Both the position numbers and the translations under genes were made by a program. DNA of 64,000 bases. It comes from Plut-88900 sp963668115 (GTDB lineage Bacteria; Chloroflexota; Dehalococcoidia; Plut-88900). The stretch is taken from NCBI GenBank assembly GCA_963668115.1, contig OY764147.1, positions 186,001-250,000 on the forward strand, read 5' to 3'. Each line of letters begins with the position of its first letter. The stretch's first letter is position 1. Shown in pieces: positions 7,691 to 16,841 of the stretch. Below the pieces are notes generated by a model. That model had not been told where the DNA came from. It saw nothing but the letters and a program-made list of their open reading frames with translations, and searched no databases.

Positions 7691-8689
7691 ATGGCTAAAC
7701 CGAAGATCTACGTTACGAGGCAGATATTCGACGAGGCGGTGGAGAGGCTGAGGGATGCGACGGAGATGAAGTACTGGGATTCGGAGATGCCGCCGCCCCG
7801 GGACATGCTCCTGAAGGAGGTGCAGGACATCGACGGGCTGTACTGCCTGCTGACGGAGAAGATAGACGCGGAGCTTTTCGATGCGGCGCCTAACCTGCGG
7901 GTGGTGAGCAACATGGCGGTGGGGTTCGACAACATCGACATTGCGGAGGCGACGAAGAGGGGGATACCGGTCGGGAATACGCCGGGGGTGCTGACGGAGA
8001 CGACGGCGGACTTCGCATTTGCGCTTCTTATGGCGGCGGGTAGAAGGGTGTCGGAGGGCGACCGGTATACGAGGGCGGGCAAGTGGAAGACGTGGGGCCC
8101 GAAGGTGCTGCTGGGGCAGGATATCCACGGGTCTACGCTGGGGATCATCGGGTTTGGGAGAATCGGGATAGAGATGGCGAAGCGGGCGAGGGGATTCGGG
8201 ATGAACATCGCCTACTACGACATATTCAGGAATGAGGCGGCGGAGAAGGAATTCAACGCGACGTATTGCGCGGACCTGAAGGACCTGCTGGGACAGTCGG
8301 ATTTCGTGAGCGTTCACGTTAACCTGACGCCCGAGACGCGGCACCTGATAAACAGCGACACGCTGGGGGCGATGAAGTCTACGGCGGTGCTAGTGAACAC
8401 TTCTCGGGGGCCGGTGGTGGACCAGACGGCGTTGTACCACGCGTTGAAGGACGGGACGATAGCGGCGGCGGGGCTGGACGTGACGGAGGTGGAGCCGATA
8501 TCGATGGATGATCCGCTGCTGACGCTGGAGAACGTGATTATTGCGCCACACATAGCCAGCGGCAGCGTGGTGACCAGGACCAAGATGTCGTTGATGGCGG
8601 TGGACAACCTGATGGCGGGTCTGAATGGTGAGCCTTTGCCGAACACACCGAACCCCGAGGCCCGGGACGTAAGGGCGAAGATGGGTTGA
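7691..8689 (+). CDS. D-2-hydroxyacid dehydrogenase (glyoxylate/hydroxypyruvate reductase type)
   Basis: This 332-aa protein belongs to the NAD(P)-dependent D-2-hydroxyacid dehydrogenase family. The Rossmann motif GIIGFGRIG is visible near residue 150, the substrate-binding segment VSNMAVGFDNID near 75, the catalytic Arg in VNTSRGPVVDQ near 235, the Glu in DVTEVEP, and the catalytic His in APHIASG near 285. It probably reduces glyoxylate or hydroxypyruvate, or oxidises D-glycerate. I chose the ATG at 7691 because GGAGGG lies 4-5 nt upstream. Its stop overlaps the TTG start of the next gene, so the two are translationally coupled. Confidence 0.92.
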   Translation: MAKPKIYVTRQIFDEAVERLRDATEMKYWDSEMPPPRDMLLKEVQDIDGLYCLLTEKIDAELFDAAPNLRVVSNMAVGFDNIDIAEATKRGIPVGNTPGVLTETTADFAFALLMAAGRRVSEGDRYTRAGKWKTWGPKVLLGQDIHGSTLGIIGFGRIGIEMAKRARGFGMNIAYYDIFRNEAAEKEFNATYCADLKDLLGQSDFVSVHVNLTPETRHLINSDTLGAMKSTAVLVNTSRGPVVDQTALYHALKDGTIAAAGLDVTEVEPISMDDPLLTLENVIIAPHIASGSVVTRTKMSLMAVDNLMAGLNGEPLPNTPNPEARDVRAKMG

Positions 8690-10896
8690 CCGGGGGCCGC
8701 GGCCGCCGTGTTGGGTCGGGGGGTGGGGAGTGGTTGATTGTCGGGTTGGCGGTGTTGATCCTAGTGTTGCCGGGAATACTGACCTCTTGCAGCGCTCCGG
8801 TGGAGGCGACGGAAGATGAACGGGGCTGGGTGGAGGCGCGGCTGGAGGCCTATGCCACACTGTTCAACATAACGCCTGAGGGTCGGGAGCTTATACATTC
8901 GCTGGACGTAAGGAGGATGGAGAGTCGGCCGGCGTGGTTCGGGAGTACGGGGTATCGGGGGTTCACGGGTGTGGGGCAGGCGAGGATGGGGGGACTGGCG
9001 CACGAGCTGGGCCATTCGTACTGGGGCGCGTTTCCGGTGACGGGATACCCGGAGCTATCGTGGGAGAGGTCGGGTGGGGAGGGGGTGTCGACGGCGATGG
9101 CGCAGTACCATGCAGACCTACGGCAATTCATGGCCCAACCCCCGGACAGGTACGAGCCGCTGCGAGAGCGCTTCAGGAATTTCCCTAACCTGGACATAGC
9201 CGGCTACTCGGACCTTTTACATGCCGGAGAGGCGGATATCCCGCGTCTCACGGCGGGCGACCTGGGGCTCGTGCCCCCGATCCTACGCAAGTATTTCGAT
9301 CAGTTTATGACTGACGGGGAGTATGAGTCGTGGGCGGAGTTGCTGGGGTGGTACTCGGGGCTGGGGGGTGAGGACAGGCGGCTTGCGGACTCGTATTTGC
9401 AGCTTTCGCATGTGCCGAGGGATGCGTACTCGGGGGTGGGGGCGGGTGGGAAGACGGGACTGGACGACGAGGTGAGAGACATCCTTGTGAGGGAGGAGAG
9501 ACAACGGCTAGTCGACTTCGTGGAGCAGTTCGAGCAGGTGCTAAACGATAGCGGCAGCTTGAGGGATGCGGCCAACGTGGACCGAGGATTCCCGTACTGG
9601 CGGGGATACCTGAGGGAGATGTTTGCGCTGCACAAGAAGTATCCGGGGATTGTGGAAGACTACGGACTGGGTGAGGGTGTAGGGACGATAGCTTCGGCGT
9701 TTGAGGCGCTGGAGTCGGTAGAGGGGAGGGGGGTGGAGGAAGCATCGGTCATCTTGAAGGGCAAGCTCGACGGGGACCCATTTCTCTTCAATTTCCTGCC
9801 AATCGTAGACAATCGACTCCTATTGGCAGTCCTAGAGCCAGGGGACGATGACCACGGAGCTTACTCGTTGCCGAAGGGAGCGTCGGCATTTGTGGAGGAG
9901 TTGCGGCACTTTGTGGCGGACGTGGAGACTATTTTGGAGTCGGGGGAGGGGGACTCGGGTGAGGGGGCGCGGGTGTTGGAGCAACACGTCAGGGCCTACG
10001 GCACCGGAGACCCCACAAAGCTGCAACAGAACGTCGATACGCTACTAGAGCTGCTTTTCAGCACGGACCGGGAAGCCGCGGCGGCGATAATGGATGAGAT
10101 AAGCGGGGAGTCGGCGGTGGATTTGCTGAAGCTAAGCCCCGTGCAGGCGCGGACAAGGCTGAAGCCAGCAAAGATGGTGGATGCGCTGGGGATCACGGAG
10201 GATGCGAGTGCGGAGACCTTCAGAGAAGGGATGAGGACGCTGTTTGATAACAGGTCGGGGAACTTTGCGATAGACAGGTGGACGAACGAGGAGGCGTACA
10301 GTCGGGTGCTGGCGCGAGGGCATCGGGACCCGGTGGGTACGCTGAAGATCATAAGGGAGGTGAGTCCGAGAGTACCGCAGTTCATTGCGTACGACCCCGA
10401 GTGGGCGCTGGAGATAATGGGGTCGGACATGGAGTTGACGCTGGACCTGGTGCTTGAGTCGGAGGCGGTGCGAACGCCACCGGCGCGGCTGATATACCAG
10501 ATTATGTATTTCGATGCGGACTTTGCGGCGGAGATTGTGTCGGGGCTGGGGAGGAGGGGGGAGGAAGAGGTGGTGAAGGAGAGTTTGGCGTATTTTGCGT
10601 TTGATTTGGAGAGGTCTCGGGAGTACTCGCAGCAGAGGATCTCGCTGGAGCGGGACGGGGAGTTTTTGTCGGGGCTGGTGGAGAGGAACGGGGCATGGTG
10701 GGTTAGCATTATGCTAGCAGGAGCGGTGGAAACGTACGCGCGTGAGGTGGCCATGGGGAATGTAGACGGCGATTTTCTTGATTCCTACCGAGATACACTG
10801 GAAGCGGCTGCGGAGACGATTGAAGGGACTCGGGAGAAGGGGGTGGTGGGTCGGGCGGTTGGGGAGGGGTTGGGGGTGGGGAGGCCGCACCTTTAG
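8686..10896 (+). CDS. putative zinc-metalloprotease-like lipoprotein (HELGH)
   Basis: This 736-aa protein has an N-terminal membrane segment ending in a lipobox (GILTSC, Cys about residue 35), so it is expected to be anchored outside the cytoplasmic membrane. An HExxH zinc motif (GGLAHELGHSYWG) lies at about residues 102-114; the third metal ligand is not obvious. The rest is acidic and helical with no recognised domain. The TTG start overlaps the previous stop. Linkage to a cytoplasmic dehydrogenase gives no functional clue. A protease role is likely from the motif but unproven. Confidence 0.75.
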   Translation: MTGGRGRRVGSGGGEWLIVGLAVLILVLPGILTSCSAPVEATEDERGWVEARLEAYATLFNITPEGRELIHSLDVRRMESRPAWFGSTGYRGFTGVGQARMGGLAHELGHSYWGAFPVTGYPELSWERSGGEGVSTAMAQYHADLRQFMAQPPDRYEPLRERFRNFPNLDIAGYSDLLHAGEADIPRLTAGDLGLVPPILRKYFDQFMTDGEYESWAELLGWYSGLGGEDRRLADSYLQLSHVPRDAYSGVGAGGKTGLDDEVRDILVREERQRLVDFVEQFEQVLNDSGSLRDAANVDRGFPYWRGYLREMFALHKKYPGIVEDYGLGEGVGTIASAFEALESVEGRGVEEASVILKGKLDGDPFLFNFLPIVDNRLLLAVLEPGDDDHGAYSLPKGASAFVEELRHFVADVETILESGEGDSGEGARVLEQHVRAYGTGDPTKLQQNVDTLLELLFSTDREAAAAIMDEISGESAVDLLKLSPVQARTRLKPAKMVDALGITEDASAETFREGMRTLFDNRSGNFAIDRWTNEEAYSRVLARGHRDPVGTLKIIREVSPRVPQFIAYDPEWALEIMGSDMELTLDLVLESEAVRTPPARLIYQIMYFDADFAAEIVSGLGRRGEEEVVKESLAYFAFDLERSREYSQQRISLERDGEFLSGLVERNGAWWVSIMLAGAVETYAREVAMGNVDGDFLDSYRDTLEAAAETIEGTREKGVVGRAVGEGLGVGRPHL

Positions 10897-10921
10897 TCGA
10901 GGATAGGGTACCTTACCCGTA

Positions 10922-10927
10922 TATAAT
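10922..10927 (+). promoter_or_regulatory. -10 element TATAAT for hemQ
   Basis: A perfect TATAAT ends 35 nt before the GTG at 10962. The alternative GTG at 10938 would lie only a few bases past the expected transcription start, which supports the later start. Confidence 0.6.
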
Positions 10928-10961
10928 TGCTGTAGTCGTGGGGAACCTAGAAGGGAAAACA

Positions 10962-11657
10962 GTGAGCAACAGCAACGGCAGATCGTACGTTAAGTACACG
11001 TTTTTCAAGGCGGACAAGGCCTGGCGGGGGCTTTCGGGAGATGAGAAGGCTGAGGGCCGGGGGCAGTTTGCGGCGATCCTGGACGAATATTCGGACAGGT
11101 TGATGGTGCGGAGCTACAGCACGGTCGGGACCCGAGGGGATACCGACCTGCTTATCTGGAATGCCTGCGATGAACTCGAGCCGATACAGCAGCTAACGGC
11201 GGCGCTTTTGGGGTCGGGGCTGGGTAAATACCTGGACATCCCGTATTCGTACCTGGCGATGACCCGGAAGTCGATATACACCGAGAAGCACCGTCACGCG
11301 GGGCAGGAGGGGAGCAGGCTGAAGATCACCCCGACGGGCGCGAGGTACCTTTTCGTCTACCCGTTTGTGAAGACCCGGGCATGGTACATGCTGGACAAGG
11401 CGGAGCGGCAGCGAATGATGGATGCGCACATCACCACGGGCCACAAATACCCGTCAGTGAAGATCAACACCAGCTATTCCTTCGGGCTGGACGACCAGGA
11501 GTTCATGGTGTCGTTCGAGACGGACAGCCCGTCGGACTTCCTGGACCTGGTGATGGAGCTGCGGGGGACGGAGGCGAGCAGCTACACGCTGCGGGACACG
11601 CCGATATTCACGTGCGTATCCATGAGCCCGATGGAGGCGCTGGAGATGCTGGGCTAG
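10962..11657 (+). CDS. hemQ: chlorite dismutase-family protein, probable coproheme decarboxylase HemQ/ChdC
   Basis: The protein is 231 aa, usual for cytoplasmic HemQ. Family segments are visible: YPFVKTRAWYML (about residues 133-144, with the candidate catalytic Tyr), then HITTGHKYPSVK (about 156-167, with the candidate heme-ligand His) and GLDDQEFMVSFE. HemQ converts coproheme III to heme b in the coproporphyrin-dependent pathway. A HemW-like protein is encoded at 50.4 kb, but no other heme genes are in the window. AGAAGGG lies about 7 nt before the GTG at 10962. A chlorite-detoxifying role is less likely because there is no signal peptide and the pattern is HemQ-like. Confidence 0.85.
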   Translation: MSNSNGRSYVKYTFFKADKAWRGLSGDEKAEGRGQFAAILDEYSDRLMVRSYSTVGTRGDTDLLIWNACDELEPIQQLTAALLGSGLGKYLDIPYSYLAMTRKSIYTEKHRHAGQEGSRLKITPTGARYLFVYPFVKTRAWYMLDKAERQRMMDAHITTGHKYPSVKINTSYSFGLDDQEFMVSFETDSPSDFLDLVMELRGTEASSYTLRDTPIFTCVSMSPMEALEMLG

Positions 11658-12808
11658 CCGATTGCCGGCTGGCGCTCTTCGACTAACGGCATAACCTTCT
11701 CGGCGAAGAGTTCGATGGAGCGCATGACGTGGCGGTGTTCGAGGCCCGGCATGGCCATGAGGGTCAGCAGGCTCTCAAGCTGATATTCTCGCCTGATGCC
11801 TCGTATCTTCTCGGCGACGAATTCGGGGTCGCCGATAAAGATGTGGTCTTTCTCCATGAGGAAGTCAAACCAGGACTTGGCGTTGTCTTCTTCGGTCAAT
11901 TCCTCGCCGGGGTCGAGGTAGATGGAGCGGGCGCGGACGCCGCCGACGTATTTGCACAGGTGGTTGAGGGGCTCCTCGGCAATGCGGCGGGCCTCCTCCA
12001 TGGTCTCGGCGACGAAGGTGGTGCGGAGGAGGGCGCAGTCTTCGCCGAGGGCCATAGGTCTGCCGTTGACACGGGTCGCGGCATCCTGGTAGGTCGAGAA
12101 GGCCTCCCTGAGGCCGTTGCGGGCGCGGAGCCAGGTCATGGGCTTGAGCCCATGCTCGGCGGCGACGACGAAGCCGGGGGTCTTGTCGACTACGTTCCAG
12201 AGAGGGGGGTGGGGGGACTGGAAGGGCTTAGGCTGGATGGACATGCCGATGTATTCACCGGACTCGGAGCGGTAGCGGGGGTCTCGGGGGTGCCAGGCGT
12301 GGCTGTCCTGAACGCCGGGATGGGGGAATTTGTGGAACTCGCCGTCCCAGGTGAAGGGGTCCTCGGTCCAGGCCTTTTTCATGATTTCGACGGTCTCTAG
12401 GAAGACGCGCCAGTTCTTGTCCTCGTTGCGGCGGTCGGCTTCAATGTTCAGGTTTGTAAGTTCTCGGGGGAAGATGCCGCGGCCGACGCCGCACTCGACA
12501 CGTCCGCCGCTTAGCTGGTCGAGCATGGCTACATCCTCGGCGATACGCAGGGGGTGCCATTGCGGGACGATTAAGGCTGCGAGTCCCAGCCGGATGGTCG
12601 TGGTCTGGGCGGCAAGGTGGGAGAGGATCATAAGTGGGTTGGGGATGCAGTCGAACCCTTCTCCGCCGAAGTGGTGCTCGCCGAGCCAGATGCCGTCGAA
12701 ACCGGCCTGCTCGACGGCTCGGGTCTGCTCAGACAGCTCGTTCAGGATCTGGTGGTAGGGGATTTGGAGTTCGGGATTGTCTAAGACGGAGAAGAATCCG
12801 AATTTCAA
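11654..12808 (-). CDS. LLM-class flavin-dependent monooxygenase
   Basis: This 384-aa protein has the bacterial luciferase-like TIM-barrel fold. Visible features are the start KFGFFSVLD, the segment GIWLGEHHFGGEG, the segment LGLAALIVPQWHPLRIAEDVAMLDQ and the GRVECGVGRG loop that contacts FMN phosphate. Such enzymes use reduced FMN or F420 with O2 to oxidise small organic compounds; the substrate is unknown. The start codon is TTG with AGGAG 7 nt upstream. It converges on hemQ with a 4-bp overlap of the ends. A second member of the family is at 47.3 kb. Confidence 0.9.
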   Translation of the reverse strand: MKFGFFSVLDNPELQIPYHQILNELSEQTRAVEQAGFDGIWLGEHHFGGEGFDCIPNPLMILSHLAAQTTTIRLGLAALIVPQWHPLRIAEDVAMLDQLSGGRVECGVGRGIFPRELTNLNIEADRRNEDKNWRVFLETVEIMKKAWTEDPFTWDGEFHKFPHPGVQDSHAWHPRDPRYRSESGEYIGMSIQPKPFQSPHPPLWNVVDKTPGFVVAAEHGLKPMTWLRARNGLREAFSTYQDAATRVNGRPMALGEDCALLRTTFVAETMEEARRIAEEPLNHLCKYVGGVRARSIYLDPGEELTEEDNAKSWFDFLMEKDHIFIGDPEFVAEKIRGIRREYQLESLLTLMAMPGLEHRHVMRSIELFAEKVMPLVEERQPAIG

Positions 12809-12900
12809 GATTAGGCTCCTGTCACCTTGTGGAATTAAGCCTCAGATTAGCATAGGGGTATGGAATCGTCCATGCGGGGGGTGGGGTGGACGTGGGGCTG

Positions 12901-12909
12901 TGCTAAAAT
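12901..12909 (+). promoter_or_regulatory. extended -10 promoter TGCTAAAAT
   Basis: TGC precedes TAAAAT, which ends 38 nt before the ATG at 12947. No good -35 hexamer is visible. Confidence 0.55.
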
Positions 12910-12946
12910 CGGCGAATCCGGGCATTTTAAGACGCCTCTGCACGCC

Positions 12947-13711
12947 ATGTTGAAGAGCCACATTGACCTTGAGATGGAAGGCCGGTTTGCCATTGTCACT
13001 CTCCAGGGTGAGAACAGGGACAATCGCGTTACTTCAACTATGTGTGAAGAATTGGGCGCGGCGGTTGAATCGATAGTGGACGATGGGCACATAAGCGTGG
13101 TAGTGGTGACGGGGGAGGGGCCGGTATTTTCGGGGGGGACTGGGGAAGCTGTGAAGGAAGCAAGGAAGATGGGAGCTGATGGCCTAATCGGCGCCTCTGG
13201 GCACTTGAGCCGGCTGCCGATGCCGTTGATTGCGGCGATAAACGGGGATGCGTGGGGGTTGGGGTTGGAGCTGGCGTTGGCTTGCGACCTTCGGGTTGCC
13301 AGCGAGGAAGCGGTATTTGCGATGGACCAGATCAGGTACGGGATGATGCCCTGGGACGGGGGAACGCAGCGTTTGCCGAGGCTGGTCGGTCGGGGGAGGG
13401 GTGCGGCCATGGTGTTAACGGGGATGAAGGTGGGGGCTGGGGATGCGCTGGCGATGGGACTGGTGCACGCGGTGTTCCCCAAAGAAGATCTGCTGAATGA
13501 GGCCATTGCGCTGGCACGCAGGATTGCCAAGCATGCGCCGGTGGCGTTGGAGTACGCCAAGGAGACCGTCAACAAGGGGATGGACATGACACTGGACCAG
13601 GGGCTAAGGCTGGAGCAGGACCTGACGGTGATATTGCAATCGACGGCGGATAGGGCGGAGGGGATCAGTTCCTTCCTGGAGAAGCGCAGGCCGAAATTCT
13701 GGGGCGAATAG
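12947..13711 (+). CDS. enoyl-CoA hydratase/isomerase family protein
   Basis: This 254-aa protein is a crotonase-fold protein. The oxyanion-hole segments are visible as GEGPVFSGGTGE (about residue 55) and AAINGDAWGLGLELALACDLR (about 95). The segment that normally holds the first catalytic Glu reads AMDQIRYGMMPWDGGTQRLPRLVG. The Glu equivalents of classic enoyl-CoA hydratase are not clearly conserved, so it may be an isomerase, hydrolase or other crotonase. I chose the start at 12947 because translation upstream to 12860 lacks family similarity and the promoter at 12901 lies inside it. It forms a likely operon with the next crotonase. Confidence 0.88.
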   Translation: MLKSHIDLEMEGRFAIVTLQGENRDNRVTSTMCEELGAAVESIVDDGHISVVVVTGEGPVFSGGTGEAVKEARKMGADGLIGASGHLSRLPMPLIAAINGDAWGLGLELALACDLRVASEEAVFAMDQIRYGMMPWDGGTQRLPRLVGRGRGAAMVLTGMKVGAGDALAMGLVHAVFPKEDLLNEAIALARRIAKHAPVALEYAKETVNKGMDMTLDQGLRLEQDLTVILQSTADRAEGISSFLEKRRPKFWGE

Positions 13712-13718
13712 GGGTCGG

Positions 13719-14450
13719 ATGCACAGCTTCGAGACAGTAATCTTCGAGGTGCGGGGCTCGGTGGCGTGGATCACGCTGAACAGGCCGCGGGTGCTGAATG
13801 CGTACAACATCCAGATGCGGGACGATCTGTACGAGGCGTTGACCGCCGTGTCATGGGATTCAGAGGTCGGGGCGGTGGTGATCTCGGGGGCGGGGGGCCG
13901 GGCGTTTTGTGCAGGGGCGGACCTGACGGAATTCGGGACCGCGCCATCGCAGAGGATTGCGAGACAGGTGAGGTGGGAGCGGGACGTGTGGGGCCTGCTG
14001 ATGGACTTGCCCATCCCGACGATTGCGGCGATGCACGGGTACGTATTCGGGTCGGGGCTGGAAATTGCGCTGTGCTGCGATATCAGGATTGCAACTGCGA
14101 ACGCGATCTTTGGCCTGCCTGAGACTTCCTTAGGGTTTATTCCGGCGGCGGGGGCGACGCAGACGTTTCCTAGGGCCGTTGGCGTGGGCCCGGCCCTGTG
14201 GACGTTGCTGACTGCTGAACGGATGGACGCGAGTCGGGCGCTTTCGATGGGGCTGATAAGCGAGATAGCGCCGCAGGGTGGGTTGATGGAACGGTGCGAG
14301 GCGCTGGTGAAGGGATTCCAGGAGTCGGGGGGAGAGGCGTTGGCGGCGACAAAGGCGGCGATGCGAAGGGGTTTGGACCTGCCTTTGGGGGAGGGGCTGG
14401 GGGTGGAGTCGGGGCTGGCGCGAGAGCTTCTCCGGGTCGGCAATAGATAA
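13719..14450 (+). CDS. enoyl-CoA hydratase/isomerase family protein
   Basis: This 243-aa crotonase has the opening VAWITLNRPRVLNAYN, the oxyanion motif GAGGRAFCAGADLTEFG (about residue 55), and AAMHGYVFGSGLEIALCCDIR (about 100). The segment FGLPETSLGFIPAAGATQTFPR contains the Glu (PETSLG) that is often catalytic in enoyl-CoA hydratases. It starts 7 bp after the previous crotonase, so both are probably made together for beta-oxidation-like steps. The acyl-CoA ligase downstream has its own promoter but fits the same pathway. Confidence 0.9.
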   Translation: MHSFETVIFEVRGSVAWITLNRPRVLNAYNIQMRDDLYEALTAVSWDSEVGAVVISGAGGRAFCAGADLTEFGTAPSQRIARQVRWERDVWGLLMDLPIPTIAAMHGYVFGSGLEIALCCDIRIATANAIFGLPETSLGFIPAAGATQTFPRAVGVGPALWTLLTAERMDASRALSMGLISEIAPQGGLMERCEALVKGFQESGGEALAATKAAMRRGLDLPLGEGLGVESGLARELLRVGNR

Positions 14451-14466
14451 ACGTTGAAGGGCGCGA

Positions 14467-14472
14467 TAGAAT
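14467..14472 (+). promoter_or_regulatory. -10 element TAGAAT
   Basis: TAGAAT ends 35 nt before the ATG at 14507, the same spacing seen at several other genes in the window. Confidence 0.5.
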
Positions 14473-14506
14473 AGTGGCCCAAAGCCTAGAAACAGGGGAA
14501 CGGTGA

Positions 14507-16060
14507 ATGAACACGCCTGAATTTCTTCTTATCTCCAGCTCAATATGTCCCGACCGGGAGGCGATCATATTCGAGGGGCACCGGTGGACTTTCGCGGACC
14601 TAGCGGAGCGGTCGAACCGGCTGGCGAATGCGCTGGCGGGGATGGGGGTGGGGCAGGGAGATAAGGTGGGAATGCTGCAGGTCAACTGCAACGAGTGCAT
14701 TGAAGTCTATTTCGCTGCGGCAAAGCTGGGGGCGACGTACGTGCCGCTGAACTTCAGGGCGAAGTCGGACGAGCTGGCGTACATGGTGAACTTTTCGGAG
14801 TCATCGGTGATCTTTATCGGTGGCAGGTACGTGAACCTGGTGAATTCGTTAAGGGACGAGATGCCGGGGCTGAAGCACGTGGTGTCGGTGGAGGGGCCTG
14901 TGGAGGGGATGCTGGAGTATGAGTCGATAATCGCGGAGTCGGACCCCGAGGAGGTGTTTACGGACATAGACGACAACGACACGTCGATACTGATGTTCAC
15001 CGCAGGGACCACGGGCCAGCCCAAGGGTGTGATGCTGACGCATGACAACCTGGCTACTTACGTGCTCAACAACGTGAGCCCTGCGGACCCGGAGATAGAA
15101 GAGAAGAACATCCTGACGGTGCCGCTGTACCACATCGCAGGGATGCAGGCGGTGCTGGCGGCGGTGTACGGGGGTCGGACGCTGGTGGTGCAGAGGCAGT
15201 TCGAGGCGAGCGACTGGATGAAGCTGGTGGAGACGGAGCGGGTGACGAGGGCGATGATGGTGCCGACGATGCTGAAGGGGCTGATGGAGCACGAGGAGTT
15301 CCACGACAGGGACCTGAGCAGCCTTCAGGTCATCACGTACGGAGCGGCCCCGATGCCGGTGGAGGTAATAACCAAGGCGATCGAGGAGCTGCCCGGGACC
15401 CGGTTCATAAACGCATTCGGGCAGACTGAGTCGGCGTCTACGATTACGATGCTTACGCCGGAGGACCACGTTATCGAAGGGACGCCTGCTGAGAGAGCGG
15501 TGAAGCTGAAGAGGCTGGGGTCGATAGGTCGGGCGCTGGGAGACACGGAGGTGAAGATCTTCGACGAGGACGGGAACGAAGCTCCTACTGACGAGGTCGG
15601 AGAGATCGTGGCCCGGGGGCCGAGGGTGATGAAGGGCTACTGGAAGGCGGACGAGGCGACGAACACGACCATCCGGAACGGCTGGCTTTACACGGGGGAC
15701 ATGGGGTACATGGACGAGGCGGGGTACATCTTCCTTTCGGGTCGGGCGAAGGACATCATCATCCGGGCTGGAGAGAACATCTCGCCGGAGCAGGTGGAGG
15801 CGACGCTGCATTCGCACCCGGCCATCGACGAGGCGGCAGTTATCGGGGTGCCGGACCCGCAGTGGGGCGAGACGGTGCGGGCGATTGTGGCGTTGAAGGA
15901 TGGGGCACAGGCATCGGAGGACGACATAATCGAGCATTGCCGGAGACAGCTGGCGAGCTTCAAGAAGCCGGAGTCGGTCATTTTCGTGGAGTCGCTGCCG
16001 AGGAACCAGATGGGGAAGGTGCTGAAGAGGGTGCTGAGGGAGGAGTACGGGGAGGCGTAG
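14507..16060 (+). CDS. AMP-forming acyl-CoA synthetase
   Basis: This 517-aa enzyme belongs to the ANL superfamily, which activates carboxylic acids to acyl-CoA through an acyl-adenylate. Motifs appear in order: P-loop TAGTTGQPKG (about residue 167), FINAFGQTE (about 306), YTGDMGYMDEAG (about 392), GRAKDIIIRAGENISP (about 410), and the catalytic Lys region RNQMGKVLKR near the C-terminus. Full length. The acid is unknown; neighbouring crotonases suggest a fatty or aromatic acid degraded by beta-oxidation. GGGGAACGGTGA precedes the ATG. Confidence 0.93.
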   Translation: MNTPEFLLISSSICPDREAIIFEGHRWTFADLAERSNRLANALAGMGVGQGDKVGMLQVNCNECIEVYFAAAKLGATYVPLNFRAKSDELAYMVNFSESSVIFIGGRYVNLVNSLRDEMPGLKHVVSVEGPVEGMLEYESIIAESDPEEVFTDIDDNDTSILMFTAGTTGQPKGVMLTHDNLATYVLNNVSPADPEIEEKNILTVPLYHIAGMQAVLAAVYGGRTLVVQRQFEASDWMKLVETERVTRAMMVPTMLKGLMEHEEFHDRDLSSLQVITYGAAPMPVEVITKAIEELPGTRFINAFGQTESASTITMLTPEDHVIEGTPAERAVKLKRLGSIGRALGDTEVKIFDEDGNEAPTDEVGEIVARGPRVMKGYWKADEATNTTIRNGWLYTGDMGYMDEAGYIFLSGRAKDIIIRAGENISPEQVEATLHSHPAIDEAAVIGVPDPQWGETVRAIVALKDGAQASEDDIIEHCRRQLASFKKPESVIFVESLPRNQMGKVLKRVLREEYGEA

Positions 16061-16074
16061 GGTAAGGGTACCCG

Positions 16075-16752
16075 CTAGTCCTTGTGGTTGAGGTCCCGGG
16101 CGCGGGCTAGGTCAGCCCTGGCGTTTTCGGTTTCGCCCAGTTTGTTGTACAGGTTGGCGCGGTCTTCGTAAGCTTCGGCGTAGTACCCGTCAAGCTTGAT
16201 GGCGTAGGAGAGGTCTTCGAGGGCCTCGGGGAGGCGGTCCTGGGCGGCGAGGAGCAAAGCCCTGTGATGGTATGCCTCGGGAAGGCGGCTGTCTTGTAGC
16301 AGGGCCTTATCCAGGGACTCCAGTGCGCGGGCGGCGAGTCGGGGCTTGGAGCGGGGTGGGGCCGACTCGGACTGTTTGGCGTAGACGATTCCGACGTTTA
16401 GGAGGGCGCGGGCGTCGCGGGGATTCATTTTGAGGGCTTGCTTGTACTGCTTGAGTGCGGCGGCAAGCTGTCCTTTCCTGAGGTAGCAAGTGCCGAGATT
16501 ACTGAGCAGGGCGCTGTCTACAGGGCCGAACTTCCTGGCGGAGTTCAGGTCTCGGATGGCGGCGTTGAGGTTGCCGAGGCCGCCGTGGGCGAGGCCCCGG
16601 TAGAAGTAGGCATGGGCGTCCTTCGGGTTCTGGGCGAGGGCCTCGTCGAGGTGGACGAGGGCGTCTTCCCAGCGGCCTTCCTTGACGGCCTTTTCGCCTT
16701 TTCGGGAGCCGACTACCCAGCCCAGGCCGCGGAGTTTATCGAGGATTCCCAT
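16075..16752 (-). CDS. tetratricopeptide repeat protein
   Basis: This 225-aa protein has at least four TPR units, each with the small-residue pattern of the repeat (for example AVKEGRWEDALVHLDEAL, ALLSNLGTCYLRKGQLAAAL, ALLNVGIVYA). A short N-terminal segment (GILDKLRGLGWVVGS) may be an amphipathic anchor. It is likely a protein-interaction module; partners are unknown. The frame extends to 16986 but overlaps the next gene and reads as Pro/Arg-rich noise, so I place the ATG at 16752. Confidence 0.85.
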   Translation of the reverse strand: MGILDKLRGLGWVVGSRKGEKAVKEGRWEDALVHLDEALAQNPKDAHAYFYRGLAHGGLGNLNAAIRDLNSARKFGPVDSALLSNLGTCYLRKGQLAAALKQYKQALKMNPRDARALLNVGIVYAKQSESAPPRSKPRLAARALESLDKALLQDSRLPEAYHHRALLLAAQDRLPEALEDLSYAIKLDGYYAEAYEDRANLYNKLGETENARADLARARDLNHKD

Positions 16753-16795
16753 GGGGGTGTAGTTTAACCGAAGGTGGAGGGCCCCGACGCGGGGA

Positions 16796-16821
16796 GGGCA
16801 CCCACTAGGGATTGCTCCTAC
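16796..16821. repeat. short palindromic repeat, family C copy 1 (decayed)
   Basis: GGGCACCCACTAGGGATTGCTCCTAC-like element; better conserved copies are at 33777-33803 and 35124-35149. One arm pair is imperfect here. Confidence 0.5.
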
Positions 16822-16841
16822 TAGGGAGGGATGGGAGAGAG

